Shown piece after piece: positions 34,086-42,511 of a DNA stretch of 64,000 nucleotides (position 1 is its first letter; each line of letters opens with the position of its first letter). The position numbers were made by a program, and so were the translations under genes. The notes beneath the pieces are model-generated. The model was not told the DNA's origin. It saw nothing but the letters and a program-made list of their open reading frames with translations, and searched no databases. Origin of the DNA: Helicobacter monodelphidis (GTDB taxonomy: Bacteria > Campylobacterota > Campylobacteria > Campylobacterales > Helicobacteraceae); NCBI RefSeq assembly GCF_003288845.1, contig NZ_NHYN01000001.1:1-64000 (forward strand), read 5' to 3'.

Positions 34086-35561
34086 CTACCGATTGGAACG
34101 ATTTGGCTTGTGTCGTTTATCGGAAGAACGAGAATGTTTCCTGCCAAACCCATTATCTCCTCTAAAACCTCCTCTTCTGCGGTCAGTGGTTGTTTTTTTG
34201 TTGTATCTTAACAAAGAATTTTTGATTTTTGCAAGATCTTCTTTGTTTAAACCAATTTTATTTGGTCCAGAAATTGCGTGGTTATTTAATAAGACTGACA
34301 AAAGTTTACATGCAAGTTGAGAAGTTTCCATTTCTTCTGAAAGTTGTTCATACAATCTTAAAGCTTCATCGCTAATTTCTGTTGTTAGCATCTTTGCAAT
34401 AAGTTTAGAATGTGCATTTTTGAGGGTTTGGGCGATTGTAGGAATTTCATATAGCTCAATTTTTGCTTTCGTATTTTCAGTAATTCTTTTGATTTCTTTA
34501 AATTCAAGAGGAGTTGCTAATGTAACCGCTATCCCTTTTTTTCCAGCTCTCCCCGTTCGTCCAATGCGATGGACATAATTTTCAGAATTTAAAGGAATAT
34601 GATAGTTGAACACATGACTCACATCACTAATATCAAGCCCTCTTGCTGCAACATCCGTTGCGACAAGAATGTCAATGTCTCCTTGCTTGAAAAGCTTAAT
34701 TGTCTGTTGTCTATCCCTTTGTTCCATATCTCCATGTAACGCACCAGAGAGATAGCCCCTAGCTTTTAGGCAATGTGAGAGGTTGTCTGCTTCTTTTTTC
34801 ATGCGCGTAAAAATAATTGTTTTTGTTGGTGTTTCGCTATCGATGAGTCGGACAATTGCATCTTCCCTTTCATGTTCATTAATAATGTAATATCTCTGAG
34901 AAATATCGCTATTTGTTGCCTCTGTTGCCGCGATTTTAACAATTTTTGGATTATTTAAGATTTTTTTAGCAAGATTTTTGATAGGGAGAGGCATGGTGGC
35001 AGAAAAAAGCAATGTTTGTCGATAGCTGGGTAAATAGGTAAAAATTTCTTCAATGTCATCTAAAAACCCCATATCTAGCATTTCATCAGATTCATCAAGT
35101 ACTACCATAGATGGTGAAAAATTTCCCATACGATCATTACGCAAATGGTCAAGCAGTCTTCCGGGTGTTGCAATGATGACTTGAGGGCATTTTTTAAGTA
35201 GGTCTACTTGACGATGAATGCTTTGTCCACCATAAATAGACACTGTTCTTGTGTTACAAAACCGTCCAAGCTTATAAACTTCATCGCTGATTTGCATTGC
35301 TAATTCACGCGTTGGTGTAATGATTAACGCTTCAATACTACCACTATTTTTAAGGTTTTGAATAATAGGTAGGGCAAATGCCGCAGTTTTTCCCGTACCT
35401 GTTTGGGCTTGAGCAATTAAATCGTGTCCGCCCAATACATAAGGAATGGCTTCAATTTGAATAGGAGAGGGAATTTTAAAACCCGCCTCGATAATACCTT
35501 TTAAAAGTTGTGATTTGAAGTTAAAATCATTAAATGAATGGAGTATTTCTTGATGATGCAT
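34086..35561 (-). CDS. DEAD-box-type RNA helicase with DESD motif
   Basis: The 491-residue protein has the full helicase core: AQTGTGKTAAF (motif I), PTRELAMQ, VVLDESDEMLDMGF (motif II), SATMPLP (motif III), and HRIGRTGRAG (motif VI). Motif II reads DESD instead of DEAD. A basic, Arg/Gly/Ser-rich C-terminal tail follows (RRRGGFRGDNGFGRKHSRSS). It resembles the single DEAD-box helicase RhpA of H. pylori, which works in mRNA decay with RNase J. Confidence 0.92.
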   Translation of the reverse strand: MHHQEILHSFNDFNFKSQLLKGIIEAGFKIPSPIQIEAIPYVLGGHDLIAQAQTGTGKTAAFALPIIQNLKNSGSIEALIITPTRELAMQISDEVYKLGRFCNTRTVSIYGGQSIHRQVDLLKKCPQVIIATPGRLLDHLRNDRMGNFSPSMVVLDESDEMLDMGFLDDIEEIFTYLPSYRQTLLFSATMPLPIKNLAKKILNNPKIVKIAATEATNSDISQRYYIINEHEREDAIVRLIDSETPTKTIIFTRMKKEADNLSHCLKARGYLSGALHGDMEQRDRQQTIKLFKQGDIDILVATDVAARGLDISDVSHVFNYHIPLNSENYVHRIGRTGRAGKKGIAVTLATPLEFKEIKRITENTKAKIELYEIPTIAQTLKNAHSKLIAKMLTTEISDEALRLYEQLSEEMETSQLACKLLSVLLNNHAISGPNKIGLNKEDLAKIKNSLLRYNKKTTTDRRRGGFRGDNGFGRKHSRSSDKRHKPNRSNR

Positions 35562-35778
35562 TGTGTTTTACCCACCTTTTTTAAAGTCATTAACCGCTAT
35601 TTTTAAGTGTTCTAAATGGAATTGAGTGGCAAGAATTCTAAAAACAGAGATTAAAAATCGCATTATACCTAAAATTTCGTAAAAACTTTGCAAAGTGTGC
35701 ATTATTAAATATTCGTTGCTATAATTTTGATGCTTCTTTGATAGAATTTTTGAAGCAGAAAGAGAGCGTGTTGCAGTT

Positions 35779-36552
35779 ATGTTTACAGAATTAGAGAATG
35801 TAATGCTTGTTGGTTTTGAAAACGCCCCTTTTTTAATTAGCTTATTTGCGGGCATTCTTACTTTTTTAAGCCCTTGTATCCTTCCATTGCTTCCTATCTA
35901 TCTCTCTTACATTTCAGGGATCTCCATTCATGAAATGAAGCAAGAGGGTTCTTTGAATCTATATTCTCGCTTGAGGGTTATTTTGCAAAGTTTATTTTTT
36001 ATTCTCGGCTTTAGTACTGTTTTTTTGATTCTTGGAGCTACAATGGCAAGGATTTTATCTATTTTTCTACAACAACCCATTTTTGCATATTTTGCAGGTG
36101 GAATTTTGATTTTATTCGGTTTGCATATGATGCATATCATTCAAATCCCTTTTTTGTATTATGAAAAAAAGTTTTTTTTAAATTTACAAAATTCCAAAGG
36201 AAAGATTCTCCAATCTTTCAGTTTTTTCTTTACCCCTTTCTTGTTAGGAGTTTCGTTTGGCTTAGGTTGGAGTCCTTGTGTTGGTCCTATTTTAAGCGGA
36301 ATTATAACATTTGTTGCAGCTGACGAGAGGCAATTTATCTTGCTTGTTTGTTACGCGTTAGGTTTAGGTTTTTCATTCTTGATTAGTGCAATAATGATCA
36401 GTTCTATTGCAGGATTAATTCAGAAATTTCAACGCTATTTCAACATTGTTGAGATTTTAGCAGGATTATTATTGATTATCATGGGAATATTAGTTGCGAC
36501 AGGTTATATGAATAATCTTTCCGCATTTTTAGTAGAATCCACTCTAAAATAA
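35779..36552 (+). CDS. ccdA: cytochrome c biogenesis protein CcdA
   Basis: The 257-residue protein has six membrane helices and the two redox cysteines of the CcdA/DsbD core: FLSPCILPLLPIYLSYISG near residue 33 and LGWSPCVGPILSG near residue 170. It carries electrons across the membrane to the periplasmic thiol pathway that prepares apocytochrome c. It opens a co-directional cluster running to 46072; in H. pylori ccdA also precedes pyrC. Confidence 0.92.
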   Translation: MFTELENVMLVGFENAPFLISLFAGILTFLSPCILPLLPIYLSYISGISIHEMKQEGSLNLYSRLRVILQSLFFILGFSTVFLILGATMARILSIFLQQPIFAYFAGGILILFGLHMMHIIQIPFLYYEKKFFLNLQNSKGKILQSFSFFFTPFLLGVSFGLGWSPCVGPILSGIITFVAADERQFILLVCYALGLGFSFLISAIMISSIAGLIQKFQRYFNIVEILAGLLLIIMGILVATGYMNNLSAFLVESTLK

Positions 36553-36562
36553 GGAGATAGTT

Positions 36563-37801
36563 ATGTTGTTAAAAAATGCAATTTTATGCGATTATCAACA
36601 AGAATTAAAAGCTGATATTAGAATCAAAGAAGATAAAATTGTAGCCATTGGTCCAGAATTGACATCATATAAAACGGAAGAAGTTTTTGATTTGCAAGGG
36701 CGATACATTATCCCATCGCTTGTAGATTTGCATGTTTGCCCACGTGATTGTTTGTTGACACATAATAGTTTAATTTTTCTTGCAGAGGCTGCAAAAAAGG
36801 GTGGTGTGGGTAGTATCGCACTTCTTCCCAATTCTACTCCACGTATTGATTCTGAAGTTAGCGTAGAATTTGTTAGTCATTTATGTAGCACTCTTCCATT
36901 AAATATTTATCCTATTGCCTATGGAATGACGGAAGATGGGCGTTTGAGTGATTTATCTATTCTGCATAAAAAGGGTTGTAAGGCTATTTTTATAGAATCT
37001 TCTATTGATGGTAATCTGATGCGACGAATTTGTGAATATTCTTTGTTGCTCAATATCCCTATTTTTTGTCGTTGTGAAGATGAAAATTTGCGGAGAAATG
37101 GTGTGATGAATGATGGATATTTATCCGCAAAGCTTGGTTTGCCTGGCATTCCAACATTAAGTGAGGTGAAAGAAGTTGCAAAAATTGCCGAAGTGGGCGT
37201 TTTTATGGAGAATCCATTTTTATTCCTTTCAATGAGTAGCGAACGGAGTTTAACCATTGTTGGACGTGCAAAAAAAGAGAATCAAGGTTTAAAAACAGAA
37301 TGTTCTATCCATCATCTTGCCCTGACAGAAGAATTATGTAATCATTATAATACGGCTGCAAAAATTCTTCCTCCACTCAAGAGTGAAATGACACGTTTAA
37401 AGTTACTCAAGGCTTTGAAAAATGGGCATATTGATGTTCTCACCTCTTTGCATTCTGCTTCTAGCATTACGAAAAAAGATTTAGCATTTGAAGAGGCAGC
37501 CTTTGGTGTTGAATCTTTGCAAGATTATTTTTCATTACTTTACACAACGCTTGTTTGCACAAAAATGTTTAATTTGTCTGAAGTTTTGCGTTATGCTTCC
37601 TATAATCCATCGTCTATCCTTAAGCTTAACAAAGGGGAAATTGCTGTGGGGAAAGATGCGGATTTAATTGTTGTCGATACAGAATTGTCGCGTAAAATTG
37701 ATAACCCTCTTTCACCTTATCATGGAAAAACTTTGCAAGGTGATGTCATAATGAATATTTTGGGTGGAAAATGTGTTTATTGTAAGGAGGGAGAATGTTA
37801 G
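36563..37801 (+). CDS. pyrC: dihydroorotase-type amidohydrolase
   Basis: The 412-residue protein has a dihydroorotase-like order of motifs, but the first metal motif reads VDLHVCPRD instead of DxHxHxR, so one canonical histidine is replaced by cysteine or moved. Other phrases are typical: ALLPNSTPRIDS, SIHHLALTEE, LTSLHSASSITKKDLAFEEA and a C-terminal LNKGEIAVGKDADLIVVD. Proteins of this kind are sometimes inactive PyrC-like partners of aspartate carbamoyltransferase, so a catalytic role in pyrimidine synthesis is likely but not assured. Confidence 0.75.
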   Translation: MLLKNAILCDYQQELKADIRIKEDKIVAIGPELTSYKTEEVFDLQGRYIIPSLVDLHVCPRDCLLTHNSLIFLAEAAKKGGVGSIALLPNSTPRIDSEVSVEFVSHLCSTLPLNIYPIAYGMTEDGRLSDLSILHKKGCKAIFIESSIDGNLMRRICEYSLLLNIPIFCRCEDENLRRNGVMNDGYLSAKLGLPGIPTLSEVKEVAKIAEVGVFMENPFLFLSMSSERSLTIVGRAKKENQGLKTECSIHHLALTEELCNHYNTAAKILPPLKSEMTRLKLLKALKNGHIDVLTSLHSASSITKKDLAFEEAAFGVESLQDYFSLLYTTLVCTKMFNLSEVLRYASYNPSSILKLNKGEIAVGKDADLIVVDTELSRKIDNPLSPYHGKTLQGDVIMNILGGKCVYCKEGEC

Positions 37802-38598
37802 AATCTTTATTAATTGACGTGCAAACTTTTGAAGAAGCTGCTGTTGTGTGGCTAAAGCTCTATACCCCACGCATTCTTAGTGCGGTAATTCATTTGATTG
37901 TGGGGTATCTAATAGCATTGTTTGTGAGGCGATATGCCTATAAAGCAGTTATTAAATTCAGTGAAGCTATTTTAGCAAAGTTTATCTCTACAACCTTATT
38001 TTTGCTGTTGCTAATTTTTTCTTTAATTTCAGCACTTTCTGCCTTAGGCGTTCAAACTGCTTCTATTATCGCAGTGTTAGGGGCTGCAGGTTTAGCTATT
38101 GCACTATCTTTAAAGAATTCTTTATCTAATATTGCCAGCGGTATTGTATTGATTATTTTTCGCCCATTTAGGTATGGTGATAGTATTGAGATTAATAATA
38201 TTACAGGAAATGTACTTGAAATTAACCTCTATCATACATTGATTTTGACGGCTGATAATCGCAGTGTTACTATTCCGAATTCAATGATTTCAAGTAACCG
38301 TATTATCAATTTTTCTAAGAGTCCGACGCGTCGTATTGATTGGACTTTAGTTTTAGATTATGGAAGTGATATCCAACAAGTAAAGCAAATTATCTATTCT
38401 TTATTGCAAGAAGAATCAAAAATTCTTACAGAACCAAAACCTTTTATTGGGGTTGTGAATTTGGGGAGCAAGGGTGTAGAGCTTGCTGTGCGCGTATGGG
38501 TTAAAAAAGAGGATTTTAGTGCGATTCAGGTTGCATACAATGAGTCATTTCAGCAAAAATTCAAAGAATCGGGGATTTATTTTGCAAAGGAGATGTAA
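37795..38598 (+). CDS. mscS: small-conductance mechanosensitive channel
   Basis: This 267-residue MscS has three N-terminal membrane helices, with the third (pore) helix AAGLAIALSLKNSLSNIASG near residue 100, and then the beta domain RPFRYGDSIEINNITGNVLE. Size and layout are those of E. coli MscS. Its ATG overlaps the end of the preceding gene by 7 nt, and it abuts the next ATG, so expression is coupled. Confidence 0.92.
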   Translation: MLESLLIDVQTFEEAAVVWLKLYTPRILSAVIHLIVGYLIALFVRRYAYKAVIKFSEAILAKFISTTLFLLLLIFSLISALSALGVQTASIIAVLGAAGLAIALSLKNSLSNIASGIVLIIFRPFRYGDSIEINNITGNVLEINLYHTLILTADNRSVTIPNSMISSNRIINFSKSPTRRIDWTLVLDYGSDIQQVKQIIYSLLQEESKILTEPKPFIGVVNLGSKGVELAVRVWVKKEDFSAIQVAYNESFQQKFKESGIYFAKEM

Positions 38599-39807
38599 AT
38601 GGTAAAAGTCATTGGAGCAAGTAAACTTCTTACTTGCAATGAGGAATGTCGTATTATTACAAGAGGGGGAGTTGCATTTGAATATAATCACATTATCGGT
38701 GTAGGAGATTATGATGCTTTGTGTCAAGAATTTGGGCAAGGGCAATTCTTTGAATCTAGCATTCTTATGCCAGCTCTTATCAATGCCCATACCCATCTTG
38801 AATTCAGTGAGCAAGGCTTTGAATATGGAAGTTTTGGGAATTGGCTTGATAGCGTGATGGCAAAACGTGATGAAAAGGTTGGTGTTGGAATGTTGCAGAG
38901 TATCCAGGCATTACTGAAAAGTGGTGTTGGGAGTATTGGAGCTATTAGCTCCTATGGAATGGATAAGGAAATTCTAGCAGATTCAGCTTTAAATGTTGTC
39001 TATTTCTGTGAACTGATTGGCACAAATGAAGCAAAGTGTGATGAAATTTGGGATAGTTTTCATCAACGCGTTAAAGAAAGTCTTACATTACAAAATGAAC
39101 GTTTTAAAGTTGGTATTGGCATTCATTCGCCCTATTCTGTGATGCCGACCTTGCTTAAAAAAGCAGTTCAAGAGGCAAAAGCATGCAATATGCCAATGAG
39201 TGTGCATTTTTTAGAATCTAGAGAGGAAAAGGAATGGCTACAGCAGAGCAATGGCTACTTTAAAAACTTTTATGCTAGAATTAATCCCGCAGTGCAAAAA
39301 AGTTTTTATTCACCACTTGGATTCTTAAATTACTTTGAAGATTTGCAACAAGGTGTACTTTTTGTCCATTGTACGCAAGCACAAGATGAGCATTTACAAA
39401 AGATTGCACAATGTCATGGGAGTATTGTAACTTGTCCGCGTTCTAATCGGCTTTTGGGTGGAAATTTATTACAATATGACTGGGTGAGGGGGTTTGTGCC
39501 TGTTCTTGTTGCAACAGATTCTTTAGCATCAAATACTTCTTTATCTCTGTTGGAAGAATTGCGTGTTTTATTGTTTGCAAATTCTGCCCCCTTAGCCCCT
39601 TTGGCTGATGAACTGCTTTTGAGTGTAACAAGGAGGGCAGCAAAGGCATTAGGATTGAATAATGGTATTTTGGAAGTTGGCCGAGATGCAGATATTTCGC
39701 TTTTTGAGATTCAAGATATTGAACAAAGTTGCAAAGAAAGCTTACAATGGCTTTTGTATGCACAGGAAGTCCAAAGAATGTGGTTGGGCGGGGAAGAAAT
39801 TTTTTAA
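38599..39807 (+). CDS. mqnX: COG0402 amidohydrolase, probable aminodeoxyfutalosine deaminase
   Basis: The 402-residue protein has the cog0402 deaminase signatures: PALINAHTHLEFS (HxH near residue 62), SVHFLESREE (His near 205), FVHCTQAQ (His near 255) and VATDSLASN (Asp near 310). In Campylobacterota members of this group deaminate 6-amino-6-deoxyfutalosine in the futalosine pathway to menaquinone. No other mqn gene is in the window, so the substrate is inferred from the family. The ATG directly follows the mscS stop. Confidence 0.75.
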   Translation: MVKVIGASKLLTCNEECRIITRGGVAFEYNHIIGVGDYDALCQEFGQGQFFESSILMPALINAHTHLEFSEQGFEYGSFGNWLDSVMAKRDEKVGVGMLQSIQALLKSGVGSIGAISSYGMDKEILADSALNVVYFCELIGTNEAKCDEIWDSFHQRVKESLTLQNERFKVGIGIHSPYSVMPTLLKKAVQEAKACNMPMSVHFLESREEKEWLQQSNGYFKNFYARINPAVQKSFYSPLGFLNYFEDLQQGVLFVHCTQAQDEHLQKIAQCHGSIVTCPRSNRLLGGNLLQYDWVRGFVPVLVATDSLASNTSLSLLEELRVLLFANSAPLAPLADELLLSVTRRAAKALGLNNGILEVGRDADISLFEIQDIEQSCKESLQWLLYAQEVQRMWLGGEEIF

Positions 39808-39816
39808 GGAGTAATT

Positions 39817-40695
39817 TTGGGCGAAGTATTCAGAGTAATTGGGGTTTGCATTTTATTTCCTTTTGCAGTCCTTACGCGCTATTTTAAGGCTTTTATTGTT
39901 TTGATTTTGTTGGTTTTCGTGATAGGGAGTATGCGAACAGATATTGATAAGGGTGCAAATTTAGCTATTTTGGAGCTAAAAGGTCCTATTCTTGACGCAA
40001 ATGTATGGAGTGAAAGCATACAGACATTAAGTAAAGATTCGGCGATTAAAGGTGTGTTGCTTGTTGTGGATTCTCCAGGCGGGGCTTTGTCACCTAGCGT
40101 TGAATTGTATGAGGAAATCAAAAGACTTAACCAAAAAAAGCCTATCGTTGCGTATGCTGAAGGTGTGATGGCAAGTGGAAGTTATTATGCTTCTTTGGGC
40201 GTCCATTCTATCTATGCGAATAAAGGGGCGTTAGTTGGGTCAATTGGTGTGATTTTTGAAGGGCTTGATGCTAGTGAATTGATGGCAAAAATTGGAATTA
40301 AGCCTCAAGTGTTGAAGGCGGGAGCTTATAAAGAAGTGGGGACATTCACAAGGCAGTGGGCAGCACATGAAAAAGAGGAATTAGATAATCTTATTCAGCG
40401 ACAATATCAGATGTTCGTACAAGATGTGTGTCAAGAAAGAAAAATTCCATGTAAAAATTATAAAGATTATGCTGAAGGCCGTATTTTTGATGCTTCAAGT
40501 GCATTAAGTCTTGGATTGATTGATTCAATTGGCACGAAGAGTGATGCTAAAAAAGCTTTAGTGCGTATCGCAGGAATTAAAGAGGGTGAGGAGAGTTGGA
40601 GAGGTAAATCAAAGAATTTTGATGATTATTTGAGCCAAGTAAGCCATTCTTTAAGCCAAATTTTTGCAAATATTATTTTAAGGAGTGTGCCATGA
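39817..40695 (+). CDS. sppA: signal peptide peptidase SppA (36K type)
   Basis: TTG start at 39817 behind AAGGAG. The 292-residue protein has one N-terminal membrane helix and the S49 domain with VVDSPGGALSPSVE, VMASGSYYASLG (catalytic Ser near 120) and KAGAYKEVG (Lys near 172). It cleaves remnant signal peptides in the membrane. The stop overlaps the purU start as ATGA. Confidence 0.93.
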   Translation: MGEVFRVIGVCILFPFAVLTRYFKAFIVLILLVFVIGSMRTDIDKGANLAILELKGPILDANVWSESIQTLSKDSAIKGVLLVVDSPGGALSPSVELYEEIKRLNQKKPIVAYAEGVMASGSYYASLGVHSIYANKGALVGSIGVIFEGLDASELMAKIGIKPQVLKAGAYKEVGTFTRQWAAHEKEELDNLIQRQYQMFVQDVCQERKIPCKNYKDYAEGRIFDASSALSLGLIDSIGTKSDAKKALVRIAGIKEGEESWRGKSKNFDDYLSQVSHSLSQIFANIILRSVP

Positions 40696-41549
40696 ATCAA
40701 TCTCTCCAAAAGTATGTGTTATTGATCCATGCCCGTGATGAGTTGGGGTTAATTTATAAAATTACTTCTATCTTATATCAAGCTTCTTTGAATATTGAAA
40801 AAAATAGTGAATATGTTGATAAGGAAGAAGGGTTATTTTTTTTTCGTGCAGAGTGCAGTTTACAAGGCTTGAATCAGCAAATTCCTGAAATCAAGCAACA
40901 ATTATTAAATATTCTTCCTCAAGGAAGTATGATTTTCTTAGAAGAATGTAAGCGTAAAGATATTATTATCTTGTGCACAAAAGAGAATCATTGTCTTGGT
41001 GATTTATTATTGCGCTATGAAAGTGGGGAGATGGAATGCAATATTAAAGCAATTATCAGCAATCATCGTTATTTGCAAAAATTAGCAGAGCGTTTTGAAA
41101 TTCCCTTTTACGCGGTTTTAAGCGATGGGCTTTCACGAGAACAACACGAGACTAAGTTATTGCAACAACTTGACGAATTGGGAGGTGCAGATTATCTTGT
41201 TTTGGCAAAGTATATGCGGATTTTGAGCGAAGAGTTTGTAGTGCATTACAAAAATAAAATGATTAATATTCATCATTCTTTTCTTCCTGCATTTGTGGGG
41301 GCAAACCCTTATAAACAAGCATATCACAGAGGGGTTAAGATTATTGGTGCAACAGCACATTTTGTCAATGAGAATTTAGATGAAGGACCTATTATCGCAC
41401 AAGATGTTGTCAAAATAGACCATACTTATAGTGTTCGAGAAATACAAAAAGCAGGAAGAGATGTGGAAAAAATTGTGTTGGCACGTGCGTTGATGCTTGC
41501 ATTAAATTATCGTATTTTTATCTACAATAATAAAACGGTTATTTTTTAG
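40692..41549 (+). CDS. purU: formyltetrahydrofolate deformylase
   Basis: The 285-residue protein has an N-terminal ACT domain (LLIHARDELGLIYKITSIL) and a C-terminal formyl-transferase-like domain with MINIHHSFLPAFVGANPY and AHFVNENLDEGPII. It hydrolyses 10-formyl-THF to formate and THF, balancing one-carbon pools. It is coupled to sppA by ATGA, the same neighbour as in H. pylori. Confidence 0.94.
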   Translation: MNQSLQKYVLLIHARDELGLIYKITSILYQASLNIEKNSEYVDKEEGLFFFRAECSLQGLNQQIPEIKQQLLNILPQGSMIFLEECKRKDIIILCTKENHCLGDLLLRYESGEMECNIKAIISNHRYLQKLAERFEIPFYAVLSDGLSREQHETKLLQQLDELGGADYLVLAKYMRILSEEFVVHYKNKMINIHHSFLPAFVGANPYKQAYHRGVKIIGATAHFVNENLDEGPIIAQDVVKIDHTYSVREIQKAGRDVEKIVLARALMLALNYRIFIYNNKTVIF

Positions 41550-41557
41550 GAGAAGGG

Positions 41558-42043
41558 ATGGCTAATTATCGTTCTAAAGCAATTTCTATATATCAAACAG
41601 GAGCTAAGATGCATGAAGATTCTATAGAATTTTCTCCAGAAAGTGAGCGATTGTTTGAATTGGCACAGGAAGAATCAGAAGTTAAGCAGGAAGTAAATGA
41701 AGTTCACACACAAGAGTCTTTGCCTATGCAACCACAATCTAATTCTTTACAAGTGCGACAAGCTGAATCTTCAGAAGAAAAGGAAAAAGTTAATCCAAGT
41801 CCGCTTGAATTAAAAGAAGAAGAGGAACAAAACGAGAAAAAGCGTCAAATGTATCTCCATATTAAAAGGCTTGTAGCAGCAACAAAACCTCCGCCTACAC
41901 GAGAAAATTGGAGTGAAGAGATGTTGAATGTGTATGAATCTGTTATGCTTTATCAGTTTAAGCGTATGGTGAGAATCAATACAAAACCTTTTGCGGTGAT
42001 GTTAAAAGTTCTCATTCATGGGGATATGAAAAGAAAACTTTAA
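41558..42043 (+). CDS. hydrophilic protein of unknown function
   Basis: The 161-residue protein has a strong ribosome site (AGGAGAAGG) and an acidic, Glu/Gln-rich middle of low complexity (residues 25-95), flanked by an N-terminal YRSKAISIYQ segment and a basic C-terminal helical part (MYLHIKRLVAATKPPPTREN, KRMVRINTKP). No signal peptide or membrane helix is seen. The stop overlaps the trmL start (TAATG). I do not recognise the family; the domain layout suggests an adaptor. Confidence 0.7.
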   Translation: MANYRSKAISIYQTGAKMHEDSIEFSPESERLFELAQEESEVKQEVNEVHTQESLPMQPQSNSLQVRQAESSEEKEKVNPSPLELKEEEEQNEKKRQMYLHIKRLVAATKPPPTRENWSEEMLNVYESVMLYQFKRMVRINTKPFAVMLKVLIHGDMKRKL

Positions 42044-42507
42044 TGAGATCATCTCGTCTTAATATCGTTCTCTTTGAACCTAGAATTCCGCATAATACAG
42101 GTGCAATTGGGAGGCTTTGTGTGAGTGGGGGTGCTGCCTTGCACCTTATTCACCCATTGGGATTTCACTTGAATGCGAAAGAAATTAGGCGTAGTGGGTT
42201 AGACTATTGGGAGCATTTGGATCTTTTTGAGTGGGCTTGTCTACAGGAATTATGGGAAGCTCACCCTCCTAGTGGTAAGGAATTTTTTATTACAACAAAG
42301 GGGAGTAAGTCTTATTATTCCGCCTCATTTCAAGAGGAAAGTTTTATTTTTTTTGGGCGCGAAGATCAAGGATTTTCACAAGAAATTTATAAAGTTTATC
42401 AGCAAAGTTGTTTTAAAATTCCTATGCAACCACAAGCAAGGAGTCTTAACCTTGCCACTGCAGTTGCAATTGTGCTGTATGAAGCAATTCGGCAAATAGG
42501 CTTATAG
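42043..42507 (+). CDS. trmL: tRNA 2'-O-methyltransferase TrmL (SPOUT)
   Basis: This 154-residue SPOUT enzyme has FEPRIPHNTGAIGRLC, HPLGFHL, LDYWEHLD, FFGREDQGFS and RSLNLATAVAIVLYEA, the trefoil-knot SAM-binding motifs of TrmL. It 2'-O-methylates the wobble base of tRNA-Leu isoacceptors. It ends 4 nt before the LRR gene. Confidence 0.93.
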   Translation: MRSSRLNIVLFEPRIPHNTGAIGRLCVSGGAALHLIHPLGFHLNAKEIRRSGLDYWEHLDLFEWACLQELWEAHPPSGKEFFITTKGSKSYYSASFQEESFIFFGREDQGFSQEIYKVYQQSCFKIPMQPQARSLNLATAVAIVLYEAIRQIGL

Positions 42508-42511
42508 TGCG

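Noticed and set aside
35568-35855. 95-codon minus-strand frame between helicase and ccdA
   Set aside because: Overlaps the ccdA start region in antisense and has no ribosome site.
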